A stretch of DNA of 16,802 nucleotides from Bdellovibrionales bacterium (GCA_005791855.1 SXUH01000052.1:1-16802); one strand, 5' to 3'; shown: positions 1-6,507, counted from the stretch's first letter. Notes: generated by a model not told the origin, from the letters alone. Program-made: numbers and translations.

Positions 1-129
1 AGGTCCGGGATCGACCTCAGGCCCCTTCAACGTAGCGAGGAAGGCCCGCATCTTCCCGTAGTCGAAGTTGATTTCGTCGGCGTGGGAAAACTGGGTGAGG
101 AGGAGGAGGAGGGCGAAGATTTTCCTCAT
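1..129 (-). CDS. Secreted protein, N-terminal fragment (cut by window edge)
   Basis: Only the first 43 codons are inside the window; the rest lies beyond the left edge. The reading frame starts at an ATG on the minus strand and gives MRKIFALLLLLTQFSHA followed by DEINFDYGKMRAF. This is a typical Sec signal peptide: basic start, Leu-rich core, and a likely signal peptidase I site after SHA (residue 17). The ribosome binding site is poor, with GGAG directly abutting the ATG. The next upstream ATG in this region hits a stop after three codons, so this start is the only reasonable one. The product is probably periplasmic or secreted. The visible part is too short to assign a family. Confidence 0.6.
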   Translation of the reverse strand, partial: MRKIFALLLLLTQFSHADEINFDYGKMRAFLATLKGPEVDPGP

Positions 130-178
130 CTCCGCATGGTAGCACTTCTGCGAAGAAGCCATCCTGGACGGCGAGAAG

Positions 179-196
179 TTTTACAGCGGTGTAAAA
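179..196. repeat. Perfect 7-bp inverted repeat, TTTTACA-GCGG-TGTAAAA
   Basis: An 18-base dyad lies between the stop of the acetyltransferase gene and the start of the secreted-protein gene, both on the minus strand. It consists of TTTTACA, a GCGG spacer and the exact reverse complement TGTAAAA. No U-tract follows on either strand, so it is not a convincing terminator. Its position about 50 bases ahead of the next start would suit an operator. No regulator can be named. Confidence 0.4.
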
Positions 197-216
197 TTGC
201 TAACAGTCACCGGTAG

Positions 217-1242
217 CTAGATGCTGTCCAAACCACTGATATACAGTGGTCTGAGCTCCAGCTCCTCGAAGGTCCCGGGGCCGAAGATCCCTCGCAGGAA
301 GTCCGCGAGCTCCAGCGAATAGAGCTCGTCGGTGAAGTCGAAGAACACTTCCTGCTTCAGGAGATTGATGTTCCTGATCAGGATCTTCCCGGCGCTGAAC
401 TCCTTGATGAACTCCGTGAAGGCCCGGAGGTCGCCAGGGCACAGGAAGAACTGGTACTGGGTCTCCTCCGTCTCAAGGATCTCGCTGCCGGCCCAGACCT
501 TCCCGACCCGGGAAGCCTCCGTCACGAATCGCGGGAGGTCCCCAGCAGTCCCGTATTCGTAGATGATGTCCGTGAGGTCCTGGCCCTTGCCCTTAAAGAA
601 GTACCCGCGGATAGTCCCCGAGAATCTCTCGAGGTAGAGGTCCGCTGAGCTCAAACGAGAGATGCCCTCCCAGTCCTCGGCGCTCCGCTCGAGCGTTAGG
701 TAAGTCTTCGCGAACGAAGTCTCGTAGAGAGCCCGGAGCTCTTCCTTCTCCGCCGCACTCAGGAGGTGGTACTTCGTCTGCTCGAACTCCAGAGGCGCCT
801 GCGGAGAGCGGGGAACTTCGAACTGAGTCCCGCAGAGCTGGAACCCGAACTTATTGTAGAGCTTCTCGAGATCGCTCCAGAGGAGGAGGAAGGCGGCCTC
901 TCCGCGCTTCTCCGCGAGCACGTCGTTGAAGAGAGTGGTGAAGTGTCCTTCGCCACGGGCCCTCTCCTCCACCGCGATCCCTCCGAGCATCGTCACCGTG
1001 AACTCCTTGTCGTTCACGGAGACGATCCGGTCCTTCGCGCCCACGTGGGCGAGGACGTTCTCCGCTTCGTCGACGAGGATGAAGCAGTTGTGATGGTTCC
1101 CGCTCTCGACGAGAGGTGCGAAGTCCTCCGCGAAGGAGAACGGGGCGGCGTACTTGAAGGACTTCTCGATGAGCTTTAGCGTTTTCTCGAAAAACTGCGG
1201 ATGAGCTTTTAAGTTAGTGATTATAGGGAATTTTTTGCCCAT
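217..1242 (-). CDS. GNAT-family N-acetyltransferase
   Basis: The protein (341 aa) is predicted to transfer an acetyl group from acetyl-CoA to an unknown amine substrate in the cytoplasm. The N-terminal half carries the GNAT core. The strand before motif A reads TMLGGIAV (residues 84-91) and the acetyl-CoA pyrophosphate-binding loop is RARGEG (94-99), matching R/Q-x-x-G-x-G/A. This is followed by a helix and a later LYNKFGF segment typical of the GNAT C-terminal part. The remaining roughly 190 residues form an extra C-terminal region, making it about twice a minimal GNAT and similar in length to Eis-like two-domain enzymes. I chose the ATG at 1242 because GGAG lies 7 bases upstream; the in-frame ATG at 1266 has no Shine-Dalgarno. 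It is divergent from flagellin gene 1. The substrate is unknown; flagellin modification is only a guess from position. Confidence 0.8.
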   Translation of the reverse strand: MGKKFPIITNLKAHPQFFEKTLKLIEKSFKYAAPFSFAEDFAPLVESGNHHNCFILVDEAENVLAHVGAKDRIVSVNDKEFTVTMLGGIAVEERARGEGHFTTLFNDVLAEKRGEAAFLLLWSDLEKLYNKFGFQLCGTQFEVPRSPQAPLEFEQTKYHLLSAAEKEELRALYETSFAKTYLTLERSAEDWEGISRLSSADLYLERFSGTIRGYFFKGKGQDLTDIIYEYGTAGDLPRFVTEASRVGKVWAGSEILETEETQYQFFLCPGDLRAFTEFIKEFSAGKILIRNINLLKQEVFFDFTDELYSLELADFLRGIFGPGTFEELELRPLYISGLDSI

Positions 1243-1308
1243 AATTAAACTCCATGATTTCAACATCTTAGGCTTTGATTCGGAGAGTGTCGAATGTTTT
1301 TACAATTT

Positions 1309-1328
1309 CCCTCAAGACTTTTTGAGGG
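1309..1328. repeat. Inverted repeat CCCTCAA-N6-TTGAGGG between divergent genes
   Basis: A perfect 7-bp dyad with a 6-base spacer sits in the gap between the acetyltransferase and flagellin gene 1. It ends six bases before the candidate sigma-28 -35 element. Only two T residues follow it on the plus strand, so a terminator is unlikely. A regulator-binding site is possible but unproven. Confidence 0.35.
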
Positions 1329-1334
1329 TTGTCG

Positions 1335-1361
1335 AAAAGTTTTTCATGAAGGCCACGATGG
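1335..1361 (+). promoter_or_regulatory. Candidate sigma-28 (FliA) promoter of flagellin gene 1
   Basis: The FliA consensus is TAAAGTTT-N11-GCCGATAA. Here AAAAGTTT (1335-1342) matches 7 of 8 bases. After exactly 11 bases comes CACGATGG (1354-1361), which keeps the central CGAT in register but matches only 4 of 8. The predicted start, about 6 bases downstream, is near 1367, the first base of the leader stem-loop. Spacing and the positional fit to the hairpin support the call; the weak -10 flanks keep confidence moderate. Confidence 0.45.
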
Positions 1362-1366
1362 CTTTC

Positions 1367-1397
1367 TTCTCTCACCTCAAGGATGAGGCTGAGAGAA
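1367..1397 (+). promoter_or_regulatory. Leader stem-loop of flagellin gene 1 with CsrA-like AGGA loop
   Basis: TTCTCTCA (1367-1374) pairs perfectly with TGAGAGAA (1390-1397), and CCTCA (1375-1379) pairs with TGAGG (1384-1388). This gives a 13-bp stem with one bulged C (1389) and the tetraloop AGGA (1380-1383). The loop and its flanks read CAAGGAUG, the core of the SELEX CsrA site RUACARGGAUGU. A second CAAGGAGG (1404-1411) is the Shine-Dalgarno itself. In Bacillus subtilis hag, CsrA binds such a pair of sites, one in a hairpin and one over the ribosome binding site. The structure is seen; regulation by CsrA here is inferred. Confidence 0.55.
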
Positions 1398-1415
1398 CCC
1401 AATCAAGGAGGATTT

Positions 1416-2264
1416 ATGGGTTTACGGATTAACACTAACGTTTCGTCGCTGAACGCGCAGAGAAACTTAGGTGTCACCAAGCTGTCTCAGAACAAGGTTC
1501 TCGAGCAGTTGTCATCAGGTCAGAGGATCAACCGCGCCGGGGACGACGCCGCGGGGTTAGCGATCTCTGAGAACTTAAAGGCCCAGATCAGAGGTCTTGG
1601 CCAGGCGGAGAGAAACGCCCAGGACGGTGTGTCCCTCGTGCAGATCGCGGAAGGCGCCCTCGCCGAAGTCGGAAACATCATGATCCGTCTCCGGGAGCTT
1701 GCAGTCCAGTCAGCTTCTGATACCATCGGACCAACAGAAAGAAAGTTCCTCAACGTGGAATTCGAGCAGCTCCTCTCGGAAGTCGACCGGATCGCGAACT
1801 CCACCGAGTTCAACCGCGTCCCGCTTCTCAACGGAACCGGCTCCGTCCTCGACATCCAGATCGGAACGCGGAACGACCCCTTATCCGACCGGTTGACCTT
1901 CGACGCCTCCGCGGCCGACGTCAACGTCGCGGCCCTGGGGCTCAACCTCGCTTCGGTCTCCGACAAGATTTCCTCGCAGAACTCTCTGGCGGCGATCGAC
2001 CAGGCGATCCAGAACGTCTCCGGGATCCGCGCGGACTTCGGTGCGCTCCAGAACCGGCTCCAGTCGACGATCAACAACATCCAGGTGAGCAACGAAAACC
2101 TGTCGGCCGCGAACTCTCGAATCCGCGACACCGACATCGCCGCGGCGACCTCGGAATTGACGAGAACGAACATCTTGATGCAAGCAGGTACTTCAGTTCT
2201 GGCGCAGGCGAACCAGTCTACGACGAACGCTATCAGCCTTATCAACGCTGCTTCTCAGGGGTAA
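1416..2264 (+). CDS. fliC: Flagellin 1
   Basis: This is a flagellar filament subunit of 282 aa, exported through the flagellar type III apparatus. It begins MGLRINTNVSSLNAQRNL and has the N-terminal D0/D1 signature with SSGQRINRAGDDAAGLAIS (about residues 36-54), the IRLRELAVQSASDT motif, and a C-terminal D1/D0 part with SAANSRIRDTDIA and a helical end. There is no D2/D3 insertion, so the filament surface would be minimal, as in other short flagellins. The start at 1416 has AAGGAGGA 3 bases upstream; an in-frame ATG at 1383 lies inside the leader hairpin and would destroy the conserved flagellin N-terminus, so it is rejected. A second flagellin gene follows 180 bases downstream. The first and last 30 or so codons are richer in A/T-ending codons than the middle. 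Confidence 0.97.
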   Translation: MGLRINTNVSSLNAQRNLGVTKLSQNKVLEQLSSGQRINRAGDDAAGLAISENLKAQIRGLGQAERNAQDGVSLVQIAEGALAEVGNIMIRLRELAVQSASDTIGPTERKFLNVEFEQLLSEVDRIANSTEFNRVPLLNGTGSVLDIQIGTRNDPLSDRLTFDASAADVNVAALGLNLASVSDKISSQNSLAAIDQAIQNVSGIRADFGALQNRLQSTINNIQVSNENLSAANSRIRDTDIAAATSELTRTNILMQAGTSVLAQANQSTTNAISLINAASQG

Positions 2265-2312
2265 GTCCCGGGGAGCCGCTTGAAGAATTGACGTAAAACG
2301 AATCCTGCAAAA

Positions 2313-2337
2313 ACTTGTAGTGGGTGTACTAGCAAGT
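2313..2337. repeat. Stem-loop between the two flagellin genes
   Basis: ACTTGTAGT (2313-2321) pairs with ACTA (2328-2331) plus CAAGT (2333-2337) around a GGGTGT loop, with one bulged G at 2332. It lies about 50 bases after the flagellin 1 stop. The downstream sequence is T/G-rich but has no clean U-tract. It could be a weak terminator or an mRNA 3'-end stabiliser; no better terminator is visible for flagellin 1. Confidence 0.3.
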
Positions 2338-2348
2338 AGGTTTGAAGG

Positions 2349-2377
2349 TTGGTTTTCTTAGGAAACTTAACTATTAA
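2349..2377 (+). promoter_or_regulatory. Candidate sigma-70-type promoter of flagellin gene 2
   Basis: TTGGTT (2349-2354) and TATTAA (2372-2377) are separated by 17 bases. The predicted start, near 2384, is just ahead of the leader hairpin at 2386. The match is partial (about 3-4 of 6 at each box). I found no sigma-28-like element here, so the two flagellin genes may be driven by different sigma factors. Confidence 0.3.
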
Positions 2378-2385
2378 CAACACAG

Positions 2386-2402
2386 GTAGACAGGACGTCT
2401 AC
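2386..2402 (+). promoter_or_regulatory. Leader stem-loop of flagellin gene 2 with AGGAC loop
   Basis: GTAGAC (2386-2391) pairs with GTCTAC (2397-2402) around the loop AGGAC. The stem closes with AC/GU as in SELEX CsrA ligands. Two further GGA sites follow: ATGGAGG (2411-2417) and the Shine-Dalgarno CAGGAGA (2431-2437). The arrangement parallels the flagellin 1 leader although the surrounding sequence differs. Confidence 0.4.
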
Positions 2403-2444
2403 AAACGAACATGGAGGTTCACGATGCTAACAGGAGACTAGACT

Positions 2445-3278
2445 ATGGGACTACGAATTAATACGAACGTTGCCAGCTTATCTGCGCAACGGGCCTTAGG
2501 AATAACGAAGAATAACTTGGACAGCAACTTACGGAAGTTGTCCAGCGGTGAAAGGATAACTCGCGCCAGTGACGATGCGGCTGGGTTAGCGATAAGTGAA
2601 AGACTTAAAGCCAACATCAGAGGATTGCGCCAGGCGAAGAGGAACTCAGAAGATGGTATATCGCTTATACAAACTGCTGAAGGTGGCCTCAACGAGATCT
2701 CTAACATCATTATTCGACTCAGAGAGCTCTCCGTCCAGGCAGCCTCTGATACCGTGGGAGATAAAGAGCGTGGCTTCTCTGACATCGAATTCCAGCAACT
2801 CATCGACGAGGTCCAGCGGATCGCGAAGGGGTCGGAGTTCAACGGACGGAAGCTCCTCGACGGCACCGGTGGGATGGTTGAAATCCAGGTTGGGATCCAT
2901 AACGATGCGACCAATGACCGCATCCGGTATGACTCGGCCATCACCGACGCCACCATCGAATCCCTCGGTCTCATTGGAGAAACTTGCAGAACCAAAGAAG
3001 GGGCGCAACTTTCACTGGCGAAGATGGATGAGGCTTTGGTACGACTCAACGGAACTCGTGCCAACTTGGGGGCCCTACAGAACCGACTGCAATCCGCGAG
3101 CAACACGATCGCGATTACGGAAGAGAACTTTAGCGCTGCCAACTCTCGGATCCGCGACGTCGACGTGGCCGCCGAGACCGCTGACCTGACGAGGAACAAC
3201 ATCCTCCAGCAGGCCGGAGTCTCCGTCCTCTCGCAAGCGAACCAAGCTCCGACCACGGCCTTGAAGCTTATTGGTTAA
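2445..3278 (+). CDS. fliC: Flagellin 2
   Basis: This is a second filament subunit of 277 aa, starting MGLRINTNVASLSAQRAL. It has the same D0/D1-only architecture as flagellin 1, with SSGERITRASDDAAGLAIS near the N-terminus, IRLRELSVQAASDT, and SAANSRIRDVDVAAET near the C-terminus. It carries one Cys (GETCRTKEG), which is uncommon in flagellins. The start has CAGGAGA about 8 bases upstream. Several codons in the first quarter are A/T-ending (TTA, CGA, ATA), unlike the GC3-rich rest. The gene ends at a strong intrinsic terminator. Tandem flagellin paralogues often build different zones of one filament; that is known for related bacteria, and inference here. Confidence 0.97.
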   Translation: MGLRINTNVASLSAQRALGITKNNLDSNLRKLSSGERITRASDDAAGLAISERLKANIRGLRQAKRNSEDGISLIQTAEGGLNEISNIIIRLRELSVQAASDTVGDKERGFSDIEFQQLIDEVQRIAKGSEFNGRKLLDGTGGMVEIQVGIHNDATNDRIRYDSAITDATIESLGLIGETCRTKEGAQLSLAKMDEALVRLNGTRANLGALQNRLQSASNTIAITEENFSAANSRIRDVDVAAETADLTRNNILQQAGVSVLSQANQAPTTALKLIG

Positions 3279-3291
3279 CACACACCCACAC

Positions 3292-3321
3292 ACCTTGCTC
3301 CGAATGGAGCAAGGTTTTTTT
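3292..3321 (+). terminator. Intrinsic terminator after flagellin 2
   Basis: ACCTTGCTCC (3292-3301) pairs perfectly with GGAGCAAGGT (3306-3315) around the loop GAAT, followed by a run of seven T (3315-3321). It lies 14 bases after the flagellin 2 stop codon. Confidence 0.93.
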
Positions 3322-3357
3322 CATTTTCTTTCCCGGAAGTTATGCTAGCCTCATTCC

Positions 3358-4299
3358 ATGAAGAAGACCGTTCTCATTTTCGGCATCTCGTCCTTCGTCG
3401 GAGCGAACCTGGCGGAGATCCTCAAGGACGAGTACCGGGTCATCGGAACCTACCACCACACGCCGGTCGAGAGCCCGGGGATCCTGTGCGTCCCCTGCGA
3501 CGTCCTGAAGAAGGAGATGGTTGGGTACCTCCTGTCGCGGTTCAGGCCCGACTTCACCATCTACGCCGTGGGACTGAGTTCCCTCCGGGACTGCCAGCTC
3601 CACCCGCGGCTCGCGGACTCCCTGAACACCCAAGGGGCCATCAACTGCAGCAACGCCTCCGAGCGCGTAGAATCCAAGTTCATCTTCCTCTCCTCCTGCT
3701 TCGTCCTCGGGGGTGAGAACGTTGCCTACAAGGAGGGGGACTCTCCCTTTCCGCTGAACGTCTTCGGCCAGACCATGTCCGCGACGGAGTTCCAGATCCA
3801 GCGGACGAACTTCAACTACCTCATGTTCCGCTGCTCCGCCCTCTACGGACGGTCCTTCAACCACGTGCACACGAACTGGTTCGAAGCCCTCCAGAGTGCG
3901 TTCGCCAAGGGGGAGCCGGTCCACGCGGACGGGTCGGTCCACAGCGGCTTCCTGGACGTGGACCTCCTCGGGAAGGTGCTGAAGGCGGTGCTGGCCTCGG
4001 ACGTCGTGAACCGGATGTTCCACATCTCCTCGCGGGACTCGCTGACGAGGTACGACTTCGCCAGACTCTACGCCCGGATCTTCAAGAAGGACGAGGCCCT
4101 GATCCAGAAGATCTCGGGGGTCTTCCCGCTCGACGGGAAGAAGGTGAAGGACGTGGACCCGAGCAGCCTCTACTACCAGCTCGACGTCACGAACCTGCAG
4201 AACTTCCTCAGCATCGAGCTCCCGACCGTGGAGGAGTCGCTCCTCCACACGCAGAAGCGCCTGGGTTCTAGCGGGAAGAGTTCTTCACAAACTCCGTGA
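3358..4299 (+). CDS. RmlD/MAT2B-like SDR-fold protein with altered active site
   Basis: This 313-aa protein has an extended short-chain dehydrogenase fold, closest by eye to dTDP-4-dehydrorhamnose reductase (RmlD) or the MAT2B regulatory subunit. It opens with a beta-strand and nucleotide loop, VLIFGISSFVG (residues 5-15), where the middle Gly of GxxGxxG is Ser. FIFLSSCFVLGG (108-119) corresponds to the Ser-containing strand of RmlD. The YxxxK catalytic pair, which should sit in the context N-x-Y-G-x-T-K, reads NVFGQTM (134-140), so Tyr is Phe136 and Lys is Met140. If the alignment is right, oxidoreductase activity would be lost or changed, and a binding or regulatory role is more likely. No clear Shine-Dalgarno precedes the ATG (TCATTCC only). 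Its last 32 bases overlap the convergent gene downstream. Confidence 0.75.
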   Translation: MKKTVLIFGISSFVGANLAEILKDEYRVIGTYHHTPVESPGILCVPCDVLKKEMVGYLLSRFRPDFTIYAVGLSSLRDCQLHPRLADSLNTQGAINCSNASERVESKFIFLSSCFVLGGENVAYKEGDSPFPLNVFGQTMSATEFQIQRTNFNYLMFRCSALYGRSFNHVHTNWFEALQSAFAKGEPVHADGSVHSGFLDVDLLGKVLKAVLASDVVNRMFHISSRDSLTRYDFARLYARIFKKDEALIQKISGVFPLDGKKVKDVDPSSLYYQLDVTNLQNFLSIELPTVEESLLHTQKRLGSSGKSSSQTP

Positions 4300-4798
4300 G
4301 GTAGTACTTCACCAGCGCTTCGATCTCCACCGGTTCGCCCTGGAACCGCCAGGAGATGGTGTTGAACGGACCCACGTGGGCCTTGATCTCGTGGATCGCG
4401 TGCACCGACTGGTTCTCGTTGCCCAGGCGGGCCGCGAAGAGGCCGCCGGTGTTGGAGAGGAAGCCGATGCTGATCACGTCCGGGGCCCGGCGCGCGATGA
4501 TGAGCTTGAGGGAATTCCGGAAGAGGATGAAATCGTTCACCGTGTTCGAAACCCGGAAGACCTTGATCGACCGGTGGTTATCCCGGTTGCTCCGGTACTG
4601 GTTGAACAGGGACACGTAGAACTCGAAGCGGTCCTTGAGCTTGTTCACGAAGCCCAGGGAAGACTCCTCGAGGAGTTGCTGCGTGTTGAGGTGATCGTTG
4701 AACCGGATGATCCCGGATTCTTCCATGTTCACTTCTTCCTGCGCCAGAGATTCGATCCAGGAAACGTTTTGATAATCGCTTACGTTGATTGATTCCAT
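4268..4798 (-). CDS. Hypothetical cytoplasmic protein, family not recognised
   Basis: I do not recognise this 176-aa protein. It has no signal peptide, membrane segment or cysteines. It mixes charged helices (LKDRFEFYVSLFNQYRSNRD) with a more hydrophobic centre (LKLIIARRAPDVISIGFL) and a short GGLFAARLG segment, so a compact globular alpha/beta fold is likely. The first ATG (4798) has no Shine-Dalgarno. A candidate promoter would start transcription at about that ATG, giving a leaderless mRNA. The in-frame ATG at 4726 has AGGAAG upstream and would give 152 aa. Codon use matches its neighbours. It converges on the SDR gene with a 32-base overlap and lies downstream of the Gly/Cys-rich protein gene on the same strand. 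Confidence 0.7.
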   Translation of the reverse strand: MESINVSDYQNVSWIESLAQEEVNMEESGIIRFNDHLNTQQLLEESSLGFVNKLKDRFEFYVSLFNQYRSNRDNHRSIKVFRVSNTVNDFILFRNSLKLIIARRAPDVISIGFLSNTGGLFAARLGNENQSVHAIHEIKAHVGPFNTISWRFQGEPVEIEALVKYYLTEFVKNSSR

Positions 4799-4805
4799 AG
4801 CTATA

Positions 4806-4834
4806 ATTGTTTGGTCTTAAAGCGGCGCCGTCAA
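4806..4834 (-). promoter_or_regulatory. Candidate promoter giving a leaderless transcript
   Basis: On the minus strand TTGACG (4834-4829) and AACAAT (4811-4806) are 17 bases apart, matching 5 and 4 of 6 consensus bases. The expected start is at 4799-4798, the A of the first ATG. The -35 overlaps one arm of the inverted repeat at 4826-4855. Confidence 0.3.
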
Positions 4835-4855
4835 GCGAATAATGTCCTGACGGCG
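4826..4855. repeat. 8-bp inverted repeat CGCCGTCA-N14-TGACGGCG
   Basis: The arms (4826-4833 and 4848-4855) are perfect reverse complements with a 14-base spacer. The repeat sits between the stop of the Gly/Cys-rich protein gene and the start of the next minus-strand gene. No U-tract follows. Overlap with the candidate -35 box suggests an operator; a Rho-assisted or weak terminator for the upstream gene is the alternative. Confidence 0.4.
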
Positions 4856-4880
4856 GGGGAAGATAAACTGACAAAAGAGG

Positions 4881-6359
4881 TTAGTTTTTGATCTCGGTGA
4901 GCTTCACGCCGTAGTCAAAGTCCTTCGGGACGTCGCGGACTCCTCCGCCGAGCGGGTCCTTGTTGTTCTCGCACATCCAGCTGTAGTCTTTCGAGGTCGC
5001 CTTGCCCGAGGCCTTGTCCGGGTAGGTGATGCGGATGACCCAGTCGACCTCGTCGTTGAAGACGGTGCGGTACTTCCCGCAGTCGCTACTCAGGATGTTG
5101 GCCTTCGGCTGCTCGCCCTTCCGGATCGGCGTGAACCGCTCCTGGAGGTTCCGGTTGAAGATGGCGTTCAGGTCCCCGGTCGGCTCTTCCTTGAAGACGA
5201 GGTGGGTGACCTTGCGGTTCGTGTCGGTGGGCTTGCTCTCGAGTCCGAGGGACTCGGCGGCGTACTTCGTGTTCTGTTCGGTGGCGCCCCAGTATTCGAA
5301 GATGCCGGTAAGGCCCGGGATCCGGTTCCAGTCTTTCGGGAGCGGGGTCCGGGAAGTCTTGAGTCCGTCCTTGATGGTCGGGGTGGTCGCAGGCTGCGTC
5401 TTATCGACCTCCATCAACTGCCGGAGGGCCACCATTTCCTTGCCCGGTAGAACTTCCGTGGGACAGTTCGACGTGTCGGGCTTCGGCATCCGGTCGGGGT
5501 CCATGGTACAGGAGTACTTCTTCATCACCCCGGTGCTCGTCCACCCGAGGCCAAGGATCGTCCCGGCCGTGAGGGTGGGGACGTTACAGGCCGCCGAGAC
5601 CTTTTCGAGCCCTTTCATCGAAATGTAGGTCGGGAAGTAGCTGTCGTAGGCTGGGGAGTTGGACGCCGGGTGTTCGGGGGTCGAGCTCAACCGCATGCTC
5701 CCGAAGATCTTGAAAGAGATCCCGCAGCCGCTGCAGGTGGTTTCGAACGTGTGGTTACTGTACTGAGTGCTCGGGTAGTCGGACTTCTGCTCACCCCAGA
5801 GTGGCATCTCCATCGTCGAAGTGCAGGAGTTCTTTCCGATGTACTCGGGGGCTCCACAGCTGAACTGCGGAGGAGTTTCCTGGCAGAGGTACTCCGAGCC
5901 GCCGGCGCCGTTTTGGTTTAGATCATTAAGCGTCCCGAGGAAACCGCCGCCGCCGCCCATGCCCGCAGCTGCGCCACCGGCGAAGCCTCCGCCCATCCCC
6001 ATGCCCATTCCCATCCCCGGGTAGCCAGGCAAGCCCATCCCCGGCGAGCCCCCGGCCATCCCCCCGGCGTATCCGCCGGCGTAGCCACCTGCGACCCCGG
6101 CCTGGATCCCCAGCTGCGATTCACTCGTCGGAAGTGAGTCGAAGCCGAACTCCGGAGTGTAGGCGCAGGGGTAGGAGTCCGCCTCTCGAACTGCTCTTTC
6201 CCAGAGGGTGTCGTAGGGGTTAGCTCCGTGGTGAGGATCTTGACCGGAGCCTCCCTGGGAGCCCCCGGCTCCACAGTTCTCGCAGTCCGTCTGTGCGACC
6301 GCGATCCCCGGGATCGATAGAGTTAGGAGCAAAGCCAATGCGATGGTAGATTTTTTCAT
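4881..6359 (-). CDS. Secreted Gly/Met-rich, Cys-rich protein, family not recognised
   Basis: This 492-aa exported protein has the signal peptide MKKSTIALALLLTLSIP ending in AVA, with cleavage after residue 22. The mature chain opens with CENC. Residues about 84-142 are a low-complexity Gly/Ala/Met tract (GGYAGGYAGG, GMGMGMGMGGG). The rest carries scattered Cys pairs, including CSGC, for 13 Cys in the mature chain. Disulphides and an extracytoplasmic location are therefore likely. The open frame extends upstream to 6593, but that extension lacks signal-peptide character and would bury the export signal, so the ATG at 6359 is used although its Shine-Dalgarno is weak. It is divergent from the Tad pilus operon. 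A surface, adhesin or pilus-associated role is possible from context only. Confidence 0.8.
   Translation of the reverse strand: MKKSTIALALLLTLSIPGIAVAQTDCENCGAGGSQGGSGQDPHHGANPYDTLWERAVREADSYPCAYTPEFGFDSLPTSESQLGIQAGVAGGYAGGYAGGMAGGSPGMGLPGYPGMGMGMGMGGGFAGGAAAGMGGGGGFLGTLNDLNQNGAGGSEYLCQETPPQFSCGAPEYIGKNSCTSTMEMPLWGEQKSDYPSTQYSNHTFETTCSGCGISFKIFGSMRLSSTPEHPASNSPAYDSYFPTYISMKGLEKVSAACNVPTLTAGTILGLGWTSTGVMKKYSCTMDPDRMPKPDTSNCPTEVLPGKEMVALRQLMEVDKTQPATTPTIKDGLKTSRTPLPKDWNRIPGLTGIFEYWGATEQNTKYAAESLGLESKPTDTNRKVTHLVFKEEPTGDLNAIFNRNLQERFTPIRKGEQPKANILSSDCGKYRTVFNDEVDWVIRITYPDKASGKATSKDYSWMCENNKDPLGGGVRDVPKDFDYGVKLTEIKN
5934..6110 (-). repeat. Gly/Ala/Met low-complexity coding tract
   Basis: This part of the secreted-protein gene encodes short degenerate repeats (AGGY, AGGM, GMGM, GGGG). 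The DNA shows matching imperfect repeats such as cccatgcccat and ccgccggcgta. Such tracts can expand or contract by slippage. Confidence 0.7.
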
Positions 6360-6431
6360 GACTTTCGTATCGGAGAATGGAGAGGGGAATTGAGGAGAAT
6401 AGAGGTCTGGGGGAAGGCTTAAAACGGTTTC

Positions 6432-6457
6432 GCGCCCCTTGAAAACAAGGTGGGCGC
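6432..6457. repeat. GC-rich hairpin upstream of the secreted-protein gene
   Basis: GCGCC (6432-6436) pairs with GGCGC (6453-6457), and CCTTG (6437-6441) pairs with CAAGG (6446-6450) around an AAAA loop, with a two-base bulge (6451-6452). It falls in the predicted leader, or at the start site, of the minus-strand secreted-protein gene. It has no U-tract. Confidence 0.45.
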
Positions 6458-6458
6458 A

Positions 6459-6486
6459 ATTAGTAATCACTTTAGGCTTCTCACAA
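6459..6486 (-). promoter_or_regulatory. Candidate promoter of the secreted Gly/Cys-rich protein gene
   Basis: On the minus strand TTGTGA (6486-6481) and ACTAAT (6464-6459) are 16 bases apart, each matching 4 of 6 consensus bases. The palindrome at 6488-6507 abuts the -35. The call is weak. Confidence 0.25.
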
Positions 6487-6487
6487 T

Positions 6488-6507
6488 CTGGCTCAATGCT
6501 GAGCCAG
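6488..6507. repeat. Perfect palindrome CTGGCTCA-ATGC-TGAGCCAG
   Basis: Two 8-base arms flank a 4-base spacer. There is no U-tract on either side. Its position one base upstream of the candidate minus-strand -35 suits a regulator-binding site for the secreted-protein gene. Confidence 0.45.

Noticed and set aside
2411..2461. A 16-codon upstream frame (MEVHDANRRLDYG...) overlapping the flagellin 2 start
   Set aside because: No Shine-Dalgarno upstream and no signature of an attenuator. The GGA in it is better explained as part of the leader.
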